Positions 1 to 10,400 of a stretch of 64,000 bases of DNA are shown here, piece by piece. The DNA lies in assembly GCA_037074615.1 (NCBI GenBank), contig CM073560.1, positions 8,129,501 through 8,193,500 of the forward strand, read 5' to 3'. Origin of the DNA: Leucaena leucocephala (Eukaryota > Streptophyta > Magnoliopsida > Fabales > Fabaceae). The notes beneath the pieces are model-generated. The model worked only from the letters and a program-made list of their open reading frames with translations. It made no database searches and was not told the DNA's origin. A program made the translations under genes and the position numbers. How positions within the stretch are numbered: position 1 is the stretch's first letter; the number at the start of each line of letters is the position of its first letter.

Positions 1-719
1 CTAAGCTAGCCAGGTAGTAACTAATCCTAACTTCTATGTAATGGTTTTGTGATTTGATGTGCTATTGTTTGGTTGGATTGTTGTCTTATATGTTATGTCT
101 GAAGCTCTGCTGTAATGCTATGGTCATATGTTATTAAGCATGGAAGCACGCAGCATACTTATCTGTACACAATCACAAGCAAGCACTGTCACTCTGCATT
201 ACATATATTGTTATGATTGTTGCTACTGAGATTCCCCCGAATCTCATCCCCATCCATAACCCATTACAGGGAGGTTATGCTGAAGTGGATTTAGAGAATC
301 CTAAGAGACGCCATTATGCTGCCGGAGAAAAGACTGAACATCAGTATATGATAAGTACTGTGTACGTAGTGCTGTCTAAGGAGGCTAGAAGTGAGTGGAC
401 CTAGCCGGTTCATCTAGTCTTTCCTGGGTACTATGTAGAATGGTAGTTCTCATGAGGGAATTACTGAATCAGTACGGTTCAGTTTTTTGTACAGCTGAAG
501 CGTAGCGGTTATGCTGCCGAAGTTTAGGTAGAACGAGATGTAATAGAGATATAAGGATTATGTATATGTCTTGTTGTATATGCCATATTGTATGACATTT
601 TATGATTCAATGATAAATAATGTTTGGCATATCCAAATTATGAATGATGAAGTTAAGACATTTTAAGCTAATATTGCTTCCGCTAGTGTACTCTGAGGGC
701 TGTAAGGGAGGATGTTTCA
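1..719 (+). repeat. 5' LTR of LARD1 (3' part only)
   Basis: Matches 5729-6447 at a constant offset of 5728. It ends in GGATGTTTCA, the inverted partner of the LTR start TGTAACATCC. A 63-codon open frame at 213-404 is present in both LTRs but resembles nothing I know and is probably chance. Confidence 0.92.
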
Positions 720-722
720 TTT

Positions 723-734
723 TGGTATCAGAGC
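723..734 (+). promoter_or_regulatory. Primer binding site (initiator tRNA-Met)
   Basis: TGGTATCAGAGC lies three bases after the LTR end. This is the standard complement to the 3' end of plant initiator tRNA-Met. The minus-strand family members carry the same site at 20318-20329, 23797-23808 and 62001-62011. Confidence 0.9.
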
Positions 735-751
735 AAGAGGTTTTGGCACCA

Positions 752-823
752 ACCAGAAAGGACTCTGGTTCAGAGCATAAGATTCTGGCACAGAACAGAA
801 GGTTCTGGCTCAGTGATGCTCTG
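752..823 (+). other. Hairpin cluster in the leader after the PBS
   Basis: Perfect stems are visible: ACCAGA/TCTGGT (752-757 with 764-769, loop AAGGAC); CAGAAC/GTTCTG (791-796 with 802-807, loop AGAAG); and an outer pair CAGAGCA/TGCTCTG (771-777 with 817-823) enclosing the second. The same layout appears in minus-strand copies near 20244-20310, 23689-23790 and 61913-62000. The position next to the PBS suits a packaging, dimerisation or priming signal; that role is inference. Confidence 0.6.
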
Positions 824-857
824 ATTTAGCCCTTGAGTACGACAGAATAGCACTCCG

Positions 858-1156
858 GTCGCGACTAACGTGGTTTATGTCGTGACGGATAGCCTCAATG
901 AGATGTTTAGTCGCGACGCATAAGTTTATAGGTCGCGACAGTTATTCACAGAAAGATTTGGTTGCGACGTGAAGAGACATAAGTCGCGACGAGAAAATAT
1001 CCTGGTCGCGACGGTAGAGGAGTTGAGTCGCGACGTAGAAAGGTTAAGGTCGCGACGACATAAGATTTAGGTCGCGACTAGAAGACAGAAAATGTTAAGG
1101 ACGCGACGTCTGAAGCTGTAGGTCACGACTAAAGAATAGAAATGATAAGTCGTGAG
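858..1156 (+). repeat. GTCGCGAC array 1 (LARD1 internal region)
   Basis: Thirteen intact or near-intact copies of the palindrome start at 858, 879, 910, 932, 961, 983, 1005, 1027, 1049, 1071, 1100, 1122 and 1149. Seven of the 12 intervals are exactly 22 bp and two are 29 bp. The spacers differ from one another. Confidence 0.9.
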
Positions 1157-2621
1157 GAGTTAAGGGTAATGAAGAATCATAGAGGCTATGAATAGCGATT
1201 ACCCAATACTCATATCGTGACAGAATGACAGAGATGTCCTGGTATGACATTAGAAGATTCAGATCGGGACTATTATGGGTTTAGAAGAGCCCGTGGAGAT
1301 AAAGCTCTTAGATGGAATAAGAGGTGTTCATGTTTCGTTGTAAAGGAAAAGACAGGTGAACACAAAGCATGAACATAGAGCTTGAGTGGAGAAGTCATGT
1401 ATAGAGGAAGTTGGCAACTCCAATAAGCAAGTCATCCTTGCTAGGTAGGATAGGCCGCAAAGGATGATAATGTTAAGATGAGCTAGCTAGATGAGATAGC
1501 TAGAATGAGACAGATCCTCCATGTGATTACGAGGAGTAGATCTACATGGTAAAAGTCTTATTCAACCTAGTGGAATAAAAGACCTGAGAGCTAGAATAGG
1601 ATAGCTAGTATGAAGTTTGCCTCGGAGTAATCCTAGGGCATAGCCTAAAGGCTAGAGATGTGATGATGTTTAATATGGCCTAAGGCTAAGGCTAAGGACG
1701 TGATGGTTAATAGGTAAAGAGTTAAAATTCCCTAAGCAGAGGGATTCCATCACAGAGATCTAGGGTAGAGTACCCTAAAGAATAGAAATAATAGTAAAAG
1801 ATAATGAATGAGATCTAGGCGACTGAAGTTCGCTAGGATTAAGAGAAAGATGCGTTTTCAGGTGCTTAAGGGCTGTGGCTCGTGTGTCTGGAAAACAAAA
1901 CCGTGACCTCATGTGGGCACCAAGCCTACCTAAGGGGAAAGCGGATAATATCTTTGTAAAGGGGTTCTAGGCTGTTACAGTAAAGGCCGATAAGGAACCA
2001 CAGTCTGGTCAAGAATAGACTGAGACTGATAGATAGACAAAAGGAGAAATGAGATAGTAGAAGGTAGCCACAAATTACGGAATACAGTGACTCCCCTATG
2101 TAAGAAAGAGTGATGAAGGGTTGAGTCTGTACCTTAATAAGAGGGTAGCGTGGCAGCCTGAGATAGACAGATGTTTCAGGATGACTGACCAAGATATGAT
2201 AGGCAATATGATAAATAAAATATGCCTTGAGGTTTAGTTAGTCTGATGGATGGTTGAGCAAAGTATGATGATGATATGGCTTATGATGCCATAAGTTATG
2301 ATAGTTGCATCTCCTTGCAATTGTCATATGATGACATGCATGTTAGAGTATGCCATGATGAATGAATACTCCCTTTTACAGTGCATGAAGGGTAGAGTAT
2401 ATATGAGATGAGAAAGTATGTTGCTCCCATACCATATGACATGTAATGAGATAAGTATTGAGGATGATAGATAGTCTCAGTTCATGGGACAATAAGCTAT
2501 GAGATTCAGATATGTTATGATTGAGGATACTCAGGTAATTCTGCAGACTTGTGAATACAGTACTCAGGACCATTTCTATTAAGCGGAATGGTAAGCAGAT
2601 AAGAGTAAAGAGATTGTTTTT

Positions 2622-2748
2622 AGATCACTCTTCAGATAAGAGTTGGATCTGAAACAGATGGCTCTCAGATAGAGCTAGATTCAGATGAGTATAGATCACT
2701 CTTCAGATAAGAGTTGGATCTGATACAGGATGCTCGCAGTTGGAGCAT
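2622..2748 (+). other. Hairpin array with CAGAT and GCAGTTG loops
   Basis: ACTCTT-CAGAT-AAGAGT at 2627-2643 is extended by an outer AGATC/GATCT pair (2622-2626 with 2646-2650). GCTCT-CAGAT-AGAGC lies at 2661-2675. A second ACTCTT-CAGAT-AAGAGT lies at 2698-2714. ATGCTC-GCAGTTG-GAGCAT lies at 2730-2748. The array recurs at 27640-27800 and 51590-51745, and inverted near 60310-60430. Confidence 0.65.
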
Positions 2749-3026
2749 AGTTCAAATGGTTCACAGTAGAGCACAGATGAGTTATGATGAGGCCATAGCA
2801 GTAGAATGCAATGGCAGGTGGTTAGACCATGATGGCACAAGCCAATGGTAAGCCACAGTAAAGTAAGAAAGATGAGAAGGAACTCCTGAGTAAGAGAGGA
2901 AGTAAGTAAAGTCTGGGTAAATGATGTGAGGCTATAAAATTTTTATGGAGTTATCAACAGGTGGAAGCAGTTAACCTTATAACTTAGTCTGTTGGTTTAA
3001 GATCTTCGGGAGATATACAGTACAAC

Positions 3027-3174
3027 AGAATCGCAGTTAGATTCTGGAGGGTCACAGTTAGATCCTAGCATGGCTCCAGGGTCGCAGTTAGATCCTAACA
3101 GATCCAGAGTCACAGTTAGATTCTGAAGAGGCTAACGGTTGATCGCAGTTAGATCCCGAGGTCGCAGTTAGACC
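3027..3174 (+). other. Stem-loop array with constant GCAGTTA loop
   Basis: Six units of stem + [G/A]CAGTTA + stem' stand in a row. Stems include GAATC/GATTC, GGGTC/GATCC (one G-T pair), AGAGTC/GATTCT (one G-T pair), GATC/GATC (3141-3155) and GGTC/GACC (3160-3174). The loop stays the same while stem bases change together. Copies lie at 27970-28118 and 52010-52135, and inverted at 59900-60055. Confidence 0.65.
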
Positions 3175-3424
3175 TAGCCTAAGGAAAGTAATGAGCCATG
3201 AGACATGAGTACGATGTAGTATCTCTTTGGGAAGATGAATGCCAAAGACGAAGTTAAGGTAAGGAAGTTTCACTAGTTGATAACCTGACCCAGAGAAATT
3301 GTTTTATAATGATTTTCTTCAGGTAGCCTCTAGTCTACAGACTGAACTTAGCTTTCCCTTAAACGAAGATGGAGTCCAAGTTTAAATCTGAGTACTGAGA
3401 TTCAAAGTTTTGTAGAAGTATGCC

Positions 3425-3541
3425 TGAGAAGCAGAGAAGAGAATCCTCTGTGTAATGAGAAGCAGAGAAGAGAATCCTCTGTGTAATAAGAAGCAGAGAA
3501 GAGAATCCTCTGAGAAGCAGAGAAGAAAATCTTCAATGTAA
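3425..3541 (+). repeat. 31-bp tandem repeat
   Basis: Units at 3425-3455 and 3456-3486 are identical. They are followed by a shortened unit at 3487-3510 and a diverged 31-bp unit at 3511-3541. The unit begins TGAGAAGCAGAGAAGAG. The other LARD copies have a single unit, so the expansion is specific to LARD1. Confidence 0.85.
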
Positions 3542-4502
3542 TAAGAATAGAAAAGTATGAGTAGATAAAGATTACCCAGATGAGGGGTAAAGAGATTAAA
3601 AGGCTAGAGAAGACCTAGAGAAGAGGGTCTAAGGCAAGGCTGAGATAGAACGCAGTTCTATGAAAAAGAGAAAGCCAGTCTTATGTTAGTTTTGTGATAA
3701 GACAAGATAAGTTATGAAAGGGTGAAATACACCATGAGATAGCTAGAGTGGGCTAGATATGCCATGATAACGTATCAAAGGCATGTAATGAGATACACGG
3801 TAGTAAACGTGTAATATGACACGCACCTAGAGATGTGCATTGTATGAACAGACAGAGAGGCTCCCTGTTTGGTAGGAATCAGATGTTTGAATGTTATGCT
3901 ATGAAAGAGAATAGAAAATGAGAGCTTTCACTCTTTGCATGAGATGTTAGGCTTAATGTTATGCTAAAACTATGCAAGCTCCGAGTGTTAGAGCTGTGCC
4001 TAGTTAGAACAGGAATGCTTAAGCTCCGATGTTAGAGCTTTGCATTCATAAGCAGGTATGCAGTCCTGCAGTATGTTGGCCAAGCATTATGCATATTAGA
4101 GTAGGTGCTTTTGTTTAGCAGCAAAGTAAAGAAAGAATAGCTGCGTAAGTCCTCTCTCTGTATGATGTTAAGTGCAAAGAAAGATGAAATGTTGCAGATT
4201 TTAAAGCAGTCTGCGAGATATCAAGAGAAGTAGTAAGAATATGATGCTTAAAGTATGATGTGTAGTTAGAAGAAATTCCCGAATACAGTAATATTCGAGA
4301 GGATTTCATATGAAAGAAATGGACACTACTCATAAGTGCAGTAAGTGGTCCATAAGAGGAAAGTAGATTTCAGCTCTGATTGGATTAACCCAGAGAAAGA
4401 AAGGCATGTTACGAAGAGATGTACAGTTATGATGCGTACTTTGCCAGATGTTAAGTTAATTTGGCTATGGTACTGATTAAATTTCGAGGACGAAATTTAT
4501 TT

Positions 4503-4517
4503 AAAGGGGAGGAGAAA
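4503..4517 (+). promoter_or_regulatory. Polypurine tract of LARD1
   Basis: AAAGGGGAGGAGAAA directly precedes the 3' LTR start TGTAACATCC; it would prime second-strand synthesis. Confidence 0.85.
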
Positions 4518-4750
4518 TGTAACATCCCAATTTTCAGGCCTTCAGACACGGAAATAGCCTGAGAATGAGAGGCTACCAGACCCCTTTTGAGCAGAAGTCC
4601 CAGAGACTTAAGAGAGTTTTTAGGGACTAAGCTGCGAGTAAGTAAAGGTACGGGAACTTATGTGCAAATAGTGGAAGTCCCAAGGGGTAGAATGGCCATT
4701 TGGGGTGATGTAAAGGTCAAAGGTTGAAGAGTTACGAGCTGACCGTTCTG

Positions 4751-4999
4751 GTCGCGACTAGAGTAAAGCATGGTCGCGACTAGTGGTTACAGAAAGAGCT
4801 ATACGCGACAAGAAAGCATTATGGTCGCGACGTAAAAGAAGTATGGTCGCGACTAGAAAGCAGTGATATCGCGACTAATAGTGGCAGAAAACCTTAGACG
4901 CGACTAAAATGTGTTGTGGTCGCGACGAGAAGATGTTTTGGTCGCGACTAATGTACACAGAATTGTAAGGTCGCGACAAGATGATGTTGAGGTCGCGAC
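4751..4999 (+). repeat. GTCGCGAC array 2 (LARD1 LTR)
   Basis: Eleven copies start at 4751, 4773, 4802, 4824, 4846, 4868, 4897, 4919, 4941, 4970 and 4992, with intervals 22, 29, 22, 22, 22, 29, 22, 22, 29, 22. Every 29-bp unit has CAGAA 17 bases after its start; no 22-bp unit does. This is the cleanest array in the window. Confidence 0.93.
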
Positions 5000-5566
5000 T
5001 AGTGACTAAAGTGGCGCTAAGCGTATGGGCCAAGAGTGGTGAAGGTCCAAGAGAGATAGTTACCCGGTTGGAGATAGACCGGTGGCAGGATATCAGATAC
5101 AGGAAAGGTTATCTGGAAACCGTGAAGTAAACTGATAAGGTATACTCATGGGTCCCACAAGATGTCACATGGCATTAAAGTAATGATTCAGTAAAGTAAA
5201 GATACTCGGTTGGCGTGATAACCGAGGAGGCACGTAAACCGAGGAGGTGATCAGATAAGTCTGGGACTTATCTGGGTGGCATTGGGAAGCGTGCAAGGTC
5301 TCTTCCAGTTGCCACATGGCATTAGTCTGCAGAAAGAAGAAAAAAGCTGAGGGCACGCATTACGAGGCAGGAGACTGGACCGGTGAGTCAGCATGCTGAG
5401 GTATCCCGGGAATTCAAGCATGTGAAAAATATGCTGCTGAGGTGTCCTGGTGAGTTGGCATGATGATGCAGTAAATGAGGAATTAAAGAAAATAGGAAAT
5501 TCCAGGAAAAACCAGGACCGCAGGATCAAAGTTCATGGAAACTACGATTGTGCCAGTGAGCCCTAT

Positions 5567-5574
5567 TATAAATA
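5567..5574 (+). promoter_or_regulatory. TATA box of LARD1 LTR
   Basis: TATAAATA followed by a C run. The same box and C run recur in nearly every LTR of the family, in the orientation of that LTR. Confidence 0.75.
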
Positions 5575-6447
5575 CCCCCCTTCCCCCATTCCATTTGCAT
5601 CCCGCGGAGGAGGAGAGAATGAGAGAGAAAGAAGAGAGAGAAGGAGAAGGAAAGGAAGAGAGAAAGGAGAAAAGGAAGTAAGGAAGTTCTGGCGGAGCTG
5701 GAAGCAGAATAGAGATAGTAAGGTTCTGCTAAGCTAGCCAGGTAGTAACTAATCCTAACTTCTATGTAATGGCTTTGTGATTTGATGTGCTATTGTTTGG
5801 TTGGATTGTTGTCTTATATGTTATGTCTGAAGCTCTGCTGTAATGCTATGGTCATATGTTATTAAGCATGGAAGCACGCAGCATACTTATCTGTACACAA
5901 TCACAAGCAAGCACTGTCACTCTGCATTACATATATTGTTATGATTGTTGCTACTGAGATTCCCCCGAATCTCATCCCCATCCATAACCCATTACAGGGA
6001 GGTTATGCTGAAGTGGATTTAGAGAATCCTAAGAGACGCCGTTATGCTGCCGGAGAAAAGACTGAACATCAGTATATGATAAGTACTGTGTACGTAGTGC
6101 TGTCTAAGGAGGCTAGAAGTGAGTGGACCTAGCCGGTTCATCTAGTCTTTCCTGGGTACTACGTAGAATGGTAGTTCTCATGAGGGAATTACTGAATCAG
6201 TACGGTTCAGTTCTTTGTACAGCTGAAGCGTAGCGGTTATGCTGCCGAAGTTTAGGCAGAAGGAGATGTAATAGAGATATAAGGATTATGTATATGTCTT
6301 GTTGTATATGCCATATTGTATGACATTTTATGATTCAATGATAAATAATGTTTGGCATATCCAAATTATGAATGATGAAGTTAAGACATTTTAAGCTAAT
6401 ATTGCTTCCGCTAGTGTACTCTGAGGGCTGTAAGGGAGGATGTTTCA

Positions 6448-7353
6448 GATACAAACCAAATCCCCAAAATGTCTACAGAATGACATCCAGTAAAACCTAA
6501 AAGCTGGATACAGGGAATGGTAGAAAAATAAAGGAACAGAGAACTACCTGTAATCTCGTCAGCAACCAGTAAACTACTGGAATGGGGATGAAGAAGAAAA
6601 AGAAGAAACGCGAACGGCTAGAGCACTGGTCTGGAAGGGCAACAGAGGCTGAGAGGAAATGGAAAGGCAAAAGTCGCGATGGGGAGAAGCAATTTTAGAG
6701 CAAATGTCGCGACTAGGAAAGAAAGATCAGGGTTAAAAAGGCGGAAGGGTCAAAACGCATAGCAGAATAAGGAGTCAGGTCGCGACCGGTAGTTTTTCAG
6801 GTCGCGACTCACGTATACAGAGAGCTACAGTCACGACAATAGTGATACTAGGTCGCGACATTATTTAACAGAGGAGAACCCTTCGTCTGAGGACAAACTA
6901 GTCGCTACCATAAAATCATAATGTCGCGACAACGTTCAAAATTCAGGTCCTAATGTACCTCAAAGCCTCTTACAATTCCTCCTAAGAAGCTCTCAACCAT
7001 GTTTTCCACAGCAGAACAGCACTAAAACTCAATGCAAATTTCACAATCAAGTACACAGTCACATTCAAATCATGCACCACAACACAAAAGAAGCAATGAT
7101 GACAAGATGGGTAAACTATAGCATGCAATTGAGTACGTGTGAAAAGCCCAGAAAAGAGGAATTAAACAAATAGATCATAAACAGCACAGGGTTATTGTAC
7201 AAAACAGAAGTAAACGAACAATAAATAGAAATAACTAAAAATGAACACTATCCTACTGAGTCATCCCTTTCCAATCATCAAACCACAATATCAAGCATAT
7301 AGTATTAGAAAAAATTGTAAAAGGTAAGAGATAGGAAAGGGACAACCTGGTTA
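6448..7353 (-). other. Athila 3' region after pol
   Basis: No open frame over 60 codons was found on the minus strand here, so any env-like gene of the lineage is absent or lies further left. The stretch holds GTCGCGAC array 3. LARD1 interrupts it at 6447/6448. Confidence 0.6.
6673..6930 (-). repeat. GTCGCGAC array 3 (Athila 3' region)
   Basis: Copies start at 6673, 6706, 6779, 6801, 6830, 6852, 6901 and 6923; intervals include 22, 29, 22 and 22. The 29-bp unit at 6801 holds CAGAGAG, as in the LARD arrays. The motif is palindromic; strand is given for the host element. Confidence 0.85.
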
Positions 7354-7439
7354 TTAAGGTGGTGGTGGGCTCTCATAAAGTTTCAAATGGTGGCCATTGG
7401 CTTGGAAAATTTTGCCCGTTGCTTCCTCTTGCAATTCAA

Positions 7440-10400
7440 TCATCCCAAAGCGTGGACTTTGACAACTGTGTAAGGTCCATCCCAGCTGGTTTTGAATTTT
7501 CCGTGTTTGAATTTGAACCTAGCCTGATATCTTAAAACTTGATCGCCTTCCTTAAACTTCTTTCTCAAAATATGAGCATCATGGATTAACTTTGTCTTTT
7601 GTTTATAGATTTCAGAGCTGCTGTATGCATCTAATCGAATCTCTTCTAGCTCTTGAATCTGTAACAACCTGTTGGAACTGGCTTCTTCCAGGTTCTCATT
7701 GCAAGCTTTCACTGCCCAAAAAGTCTTGTGCTCTATCTCCACAGGCATGTGACAAGCTTTTCCAAAAACTGTCCTATAAGGGGACATGCCTAGAGGGGTT
7801 TTGAAAGCTGTTCTGTATGCCCATAAAGCATCATCTAGTCTTAAGTTCCAATCCTTATTGGATGGTTTGACAATCCTCTCCAGTATGTGCTTAATTTCCC
7901 TGTTAAAAACCTCTGCTAGACCATTAGTTTGAGGGTGGTATGGGGTAGAGACTTTATGAGTTACCCCATATTTTGCTAACAAGTTATTGATCATTTTATT
8001 GCAAAAATGGGTGCCTTGATCACTGATTACTGCTCTTGGTACTCCAAATCTACTAAAGATGTGAGACCGTAGGAACTTGGAGACCTTCTGGGCGTCATCT
8101 AGTCTTGTAGGAATGGCCTCCACCCACCTTGATAAGTAGTCTACAGCCAACAAAATGTATTGAAACCCAGCTGAAGGTGGAAAGGGTCCCATGAAGTCTA
8201 TTCCCCATACATCGAAAACCTCACAAAATAGAATAGGTTGTTGTGGCATCTCGTGCCTTTTGCTAATCCCTCCAAATCTTTGGCACCTATCACAAGCTCT
8301 ACAAAATTCAAAAGCATCTTTAAACAGGGAGGGCCAATAGAAACCAGATTCTAGGACCCTGCGTGCAGTCCTTTTTCCTCCAAAATGACCTCCACAGACC
8401 CATGAATGGCATGCTTCTAAAACTGATCTGTGCTCATGGTCTGGGACACATCGCCTCAACACTTGGTCAGAGCATAACTTCCACAGGAAAGGTTTGTCCC
8501 AAATGAAATATTTGGATTCACTCTTGAGCTTTTGGGCCTGAAATGTAGACAAGTGAGATGGAATTAGGCCAGTTTCAATAAAATTAACCAAGTGAGCATA
8601 CCAAGGCTCCACAACAGAAACCAAACAAAGAGATTGGTCAGGGAAAGAATCACAAATAAATTCAGAACTAAGTACTCCCCTAGTCTCTGTTGGTAATCTA
8701 CTTAAGTGATCTGCAACTTGGTTCACATTTCCTGCTCTATCTCTCACTTCTATATCGAACTCTTGAAGCAGTAGCATCCATCGTAGAAGTCTAGGTTTTG
8801 ATTGAGGCTTATGGAACAAATACTTGACTGCTGCATGGTCTGTGTAAACAAAAACCTTAGAATTGATTAGATATGCCCTAAATTTATCCAAAGCCACCAC
8901 AATTGCATACAATTCTTTCTCAGTGGTTGTGTAATTAGTTTGTGCAGCATCAAGTGTTTTTGAGGCATAAGCAATCACTCTAGATAAGTTACTTTCCTTT
9001 TGACCTAACATGGCTCCCACAGCATAATTGGAAGCATCGCATGATAGTTCAAAAGGGAGATCCCAATCTGGTGAAGTTAAGATAGGTGGAGAAATCAACC
9101 TATCCTTCAATTTTTCAAAAGCCTCCTTACAATCATTAGAGAAAACAAATTCAGTGTCTTTTTGCAGAAGTTTCGAGAGTGGTAAAGCAATTTTACTAAA
9201 ATCTTTGATAAACCGTCTATAAAATCCAACGTGCCCCAGAAAAGATCGAAGTTCCTTTAAAGTTGTAGGGTAAGGCAGCGAGGATATGACTTCAATTTTT
9301 GCTTTATCCACCTCAATTCCCTTGCTAGATACAAGATGTCCAAGTACTATTCCATGATCAACCATGAAATGGCACTTTTCAAAGTTTAAAACCAGTTTTT
9401 TCTCAACACATCTAGCAAGGATTTTATCAAGGCTCACAAGACACTCATCAAAAGAATTGCCATAAACAGTAAAATCATCCATGAACACATCCATGCATTT
9501 CTCAATGAAATCAGAAAATATAGAAAGCATGCAACGTTGAAATGTGCCAGGGGCATTACACAAACCAAATGGCATTCTTTTATAGGCATATGTGCCAAAA
9601 GGACATGTAAATGTGGTCTTTTCTTGGTCCCTTGGGTCTATGGGAATCTGGAAGTATCCTGAATACCCATCTAGGAAACAGTAATGACTCTTACCTGCCA
9701 ATCTCTCAAGCATTTGATCAATAAAAGGTAAGGGGAAATGATCTTTCCTAGTAGAGTCATTCAACTTCCTATAATCAATGCAAACCCGCCATGAATTCTG
9801 CACTCTAGTAGGGATTAATTCATTGTTCTCATTTTTAACTACTGTCAGTCCACTCTTTTTGGGCACTACATGCACAGGGGATACCCACTCACTATCTGAA
9901 ATGGCGTAAATGATTCCTGCTTTTAACAGTTTATTAATCTCCTTCCTAACCACATCAGAGATCAACGGGTTTAATCTCCTTTGGGGTTGTTTAATTGGCT
10001 TGGACTCTTCACTCAACAAAATCCTGTGTGTACAAACAGTGGCATCTATCCCTTTTATGTCAGCTAATTGCCAACCCAGAGCTTCCTTATTCTTCCTAAG
10101 CACTTCTAATAACCTAGACTCTTCAGTAGCATTTAAAGAATTTGAAATTATCACTGGCAATTTTGAGTCTGACTCAAGATAGGCATATTTTAAGTGAGAA
10201 GGCAAATCTTTTAACTCTAAATCTGGGGGTTGACAAACAGAAGGGATAAGATGGGGGCATTCATTCAAGTTTGAATTACTCCCTTTCGTAGATTCTTGAA
10301 AATTACTCGTATTTGGTTCATCAGGATCCCTCCCCTTGCTCTTGTTCCCTTCAGTGGTTGCATCAAGATCAAGTTGGTCCATGGTTGCAACTTGGTTGAG

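Larger units (their letters stand above)
720..4517 (+). other. Noncoding internal region of LARD1
   Basis: No open frame of useful length and no recognisable gag, protease, RT or integrase motif. It contains, in order: PBS, leader hairpins, GTCGCGAC array, a segment also found in other copies here (26405-29384, 50340-53388, and inverted 59789-62000), hairpin arrays at 2622-2748 and 3027-3174, a 31-bp tandem repeat and the polypurine tract. The shared segment keeps landmarks such as the box aaatttcgaggacgaaattt shortly before the polypurine tract. Confidence 0.85.
1..6447 (+). mobile_element. LARD1: young non-autonomous LTR retrotransposon, left end outside window
   Basis: Two direct copies of the same LTR (1-719 partial, and 4518-6447) flank about 3.8 kb with no coding capacity. 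A PBS for initiator tRNA-Met follows the 5' LTR and a polypurine tract precedes the 3' LTR. By hand I count six substitutions between 1-719 and 5729-6447 and no indels (0.8%), so the insertion is recent. Such noncoding elements with long LTRs are called LARDs and must use enzymes from another element. It is inserted in the 3' region of the Athila element. The right target duplication would be GATAC (6448-6452); the left one is outside the window. Confidence 0.9.
4518..6447 (+). repeat. 3' LTR of LARD1, complete (1930 bp)
   Basis: Starts TGTAACATCC and ends GGATGTTTCA (10-bp inverted ends with one mismatch). It carries GTCGCGAC array 2, a TGAGTCA motif near 5386, a TATA box, a purine-rich stretch and the conserved 3' part shared by the family. 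The element may start transcription from its own 5' copy of this promoter. Confidence 0.92.

Noticed and set aside
213..404. 63-aa open frame present in both LARD1 LTRs (also 5941-6132)
   Set aside because: Conserved only because the LTRs are near-identical; no known domain, and it is broken in diverged LTRs.
858..1156. CAMTA 'CGCG box' interpretation of GTCGCGAC
   Set aside because: The CGCG-box consensus (A/C/G)CGCG(G/T/C) needs a non-T base before CGCG; here it is TCGCGA, so the site does not fit.
4751..4999. CRISPR-like look of the array (short palindromic repeats with unlike spacers)
   Set aside because: The repeat is only 8 bp, spacers are 14 or 21 nt, it lies in plant LTRs, and there are no cas genes.
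5450..5737. Arg/Glu-rich open frames over the LTR leaders (also near 31511, 45600, 57996, 63657)
   Set aside because: They come from the GA-rich tract after the TATA box and have no protein pattern beyond that composition.
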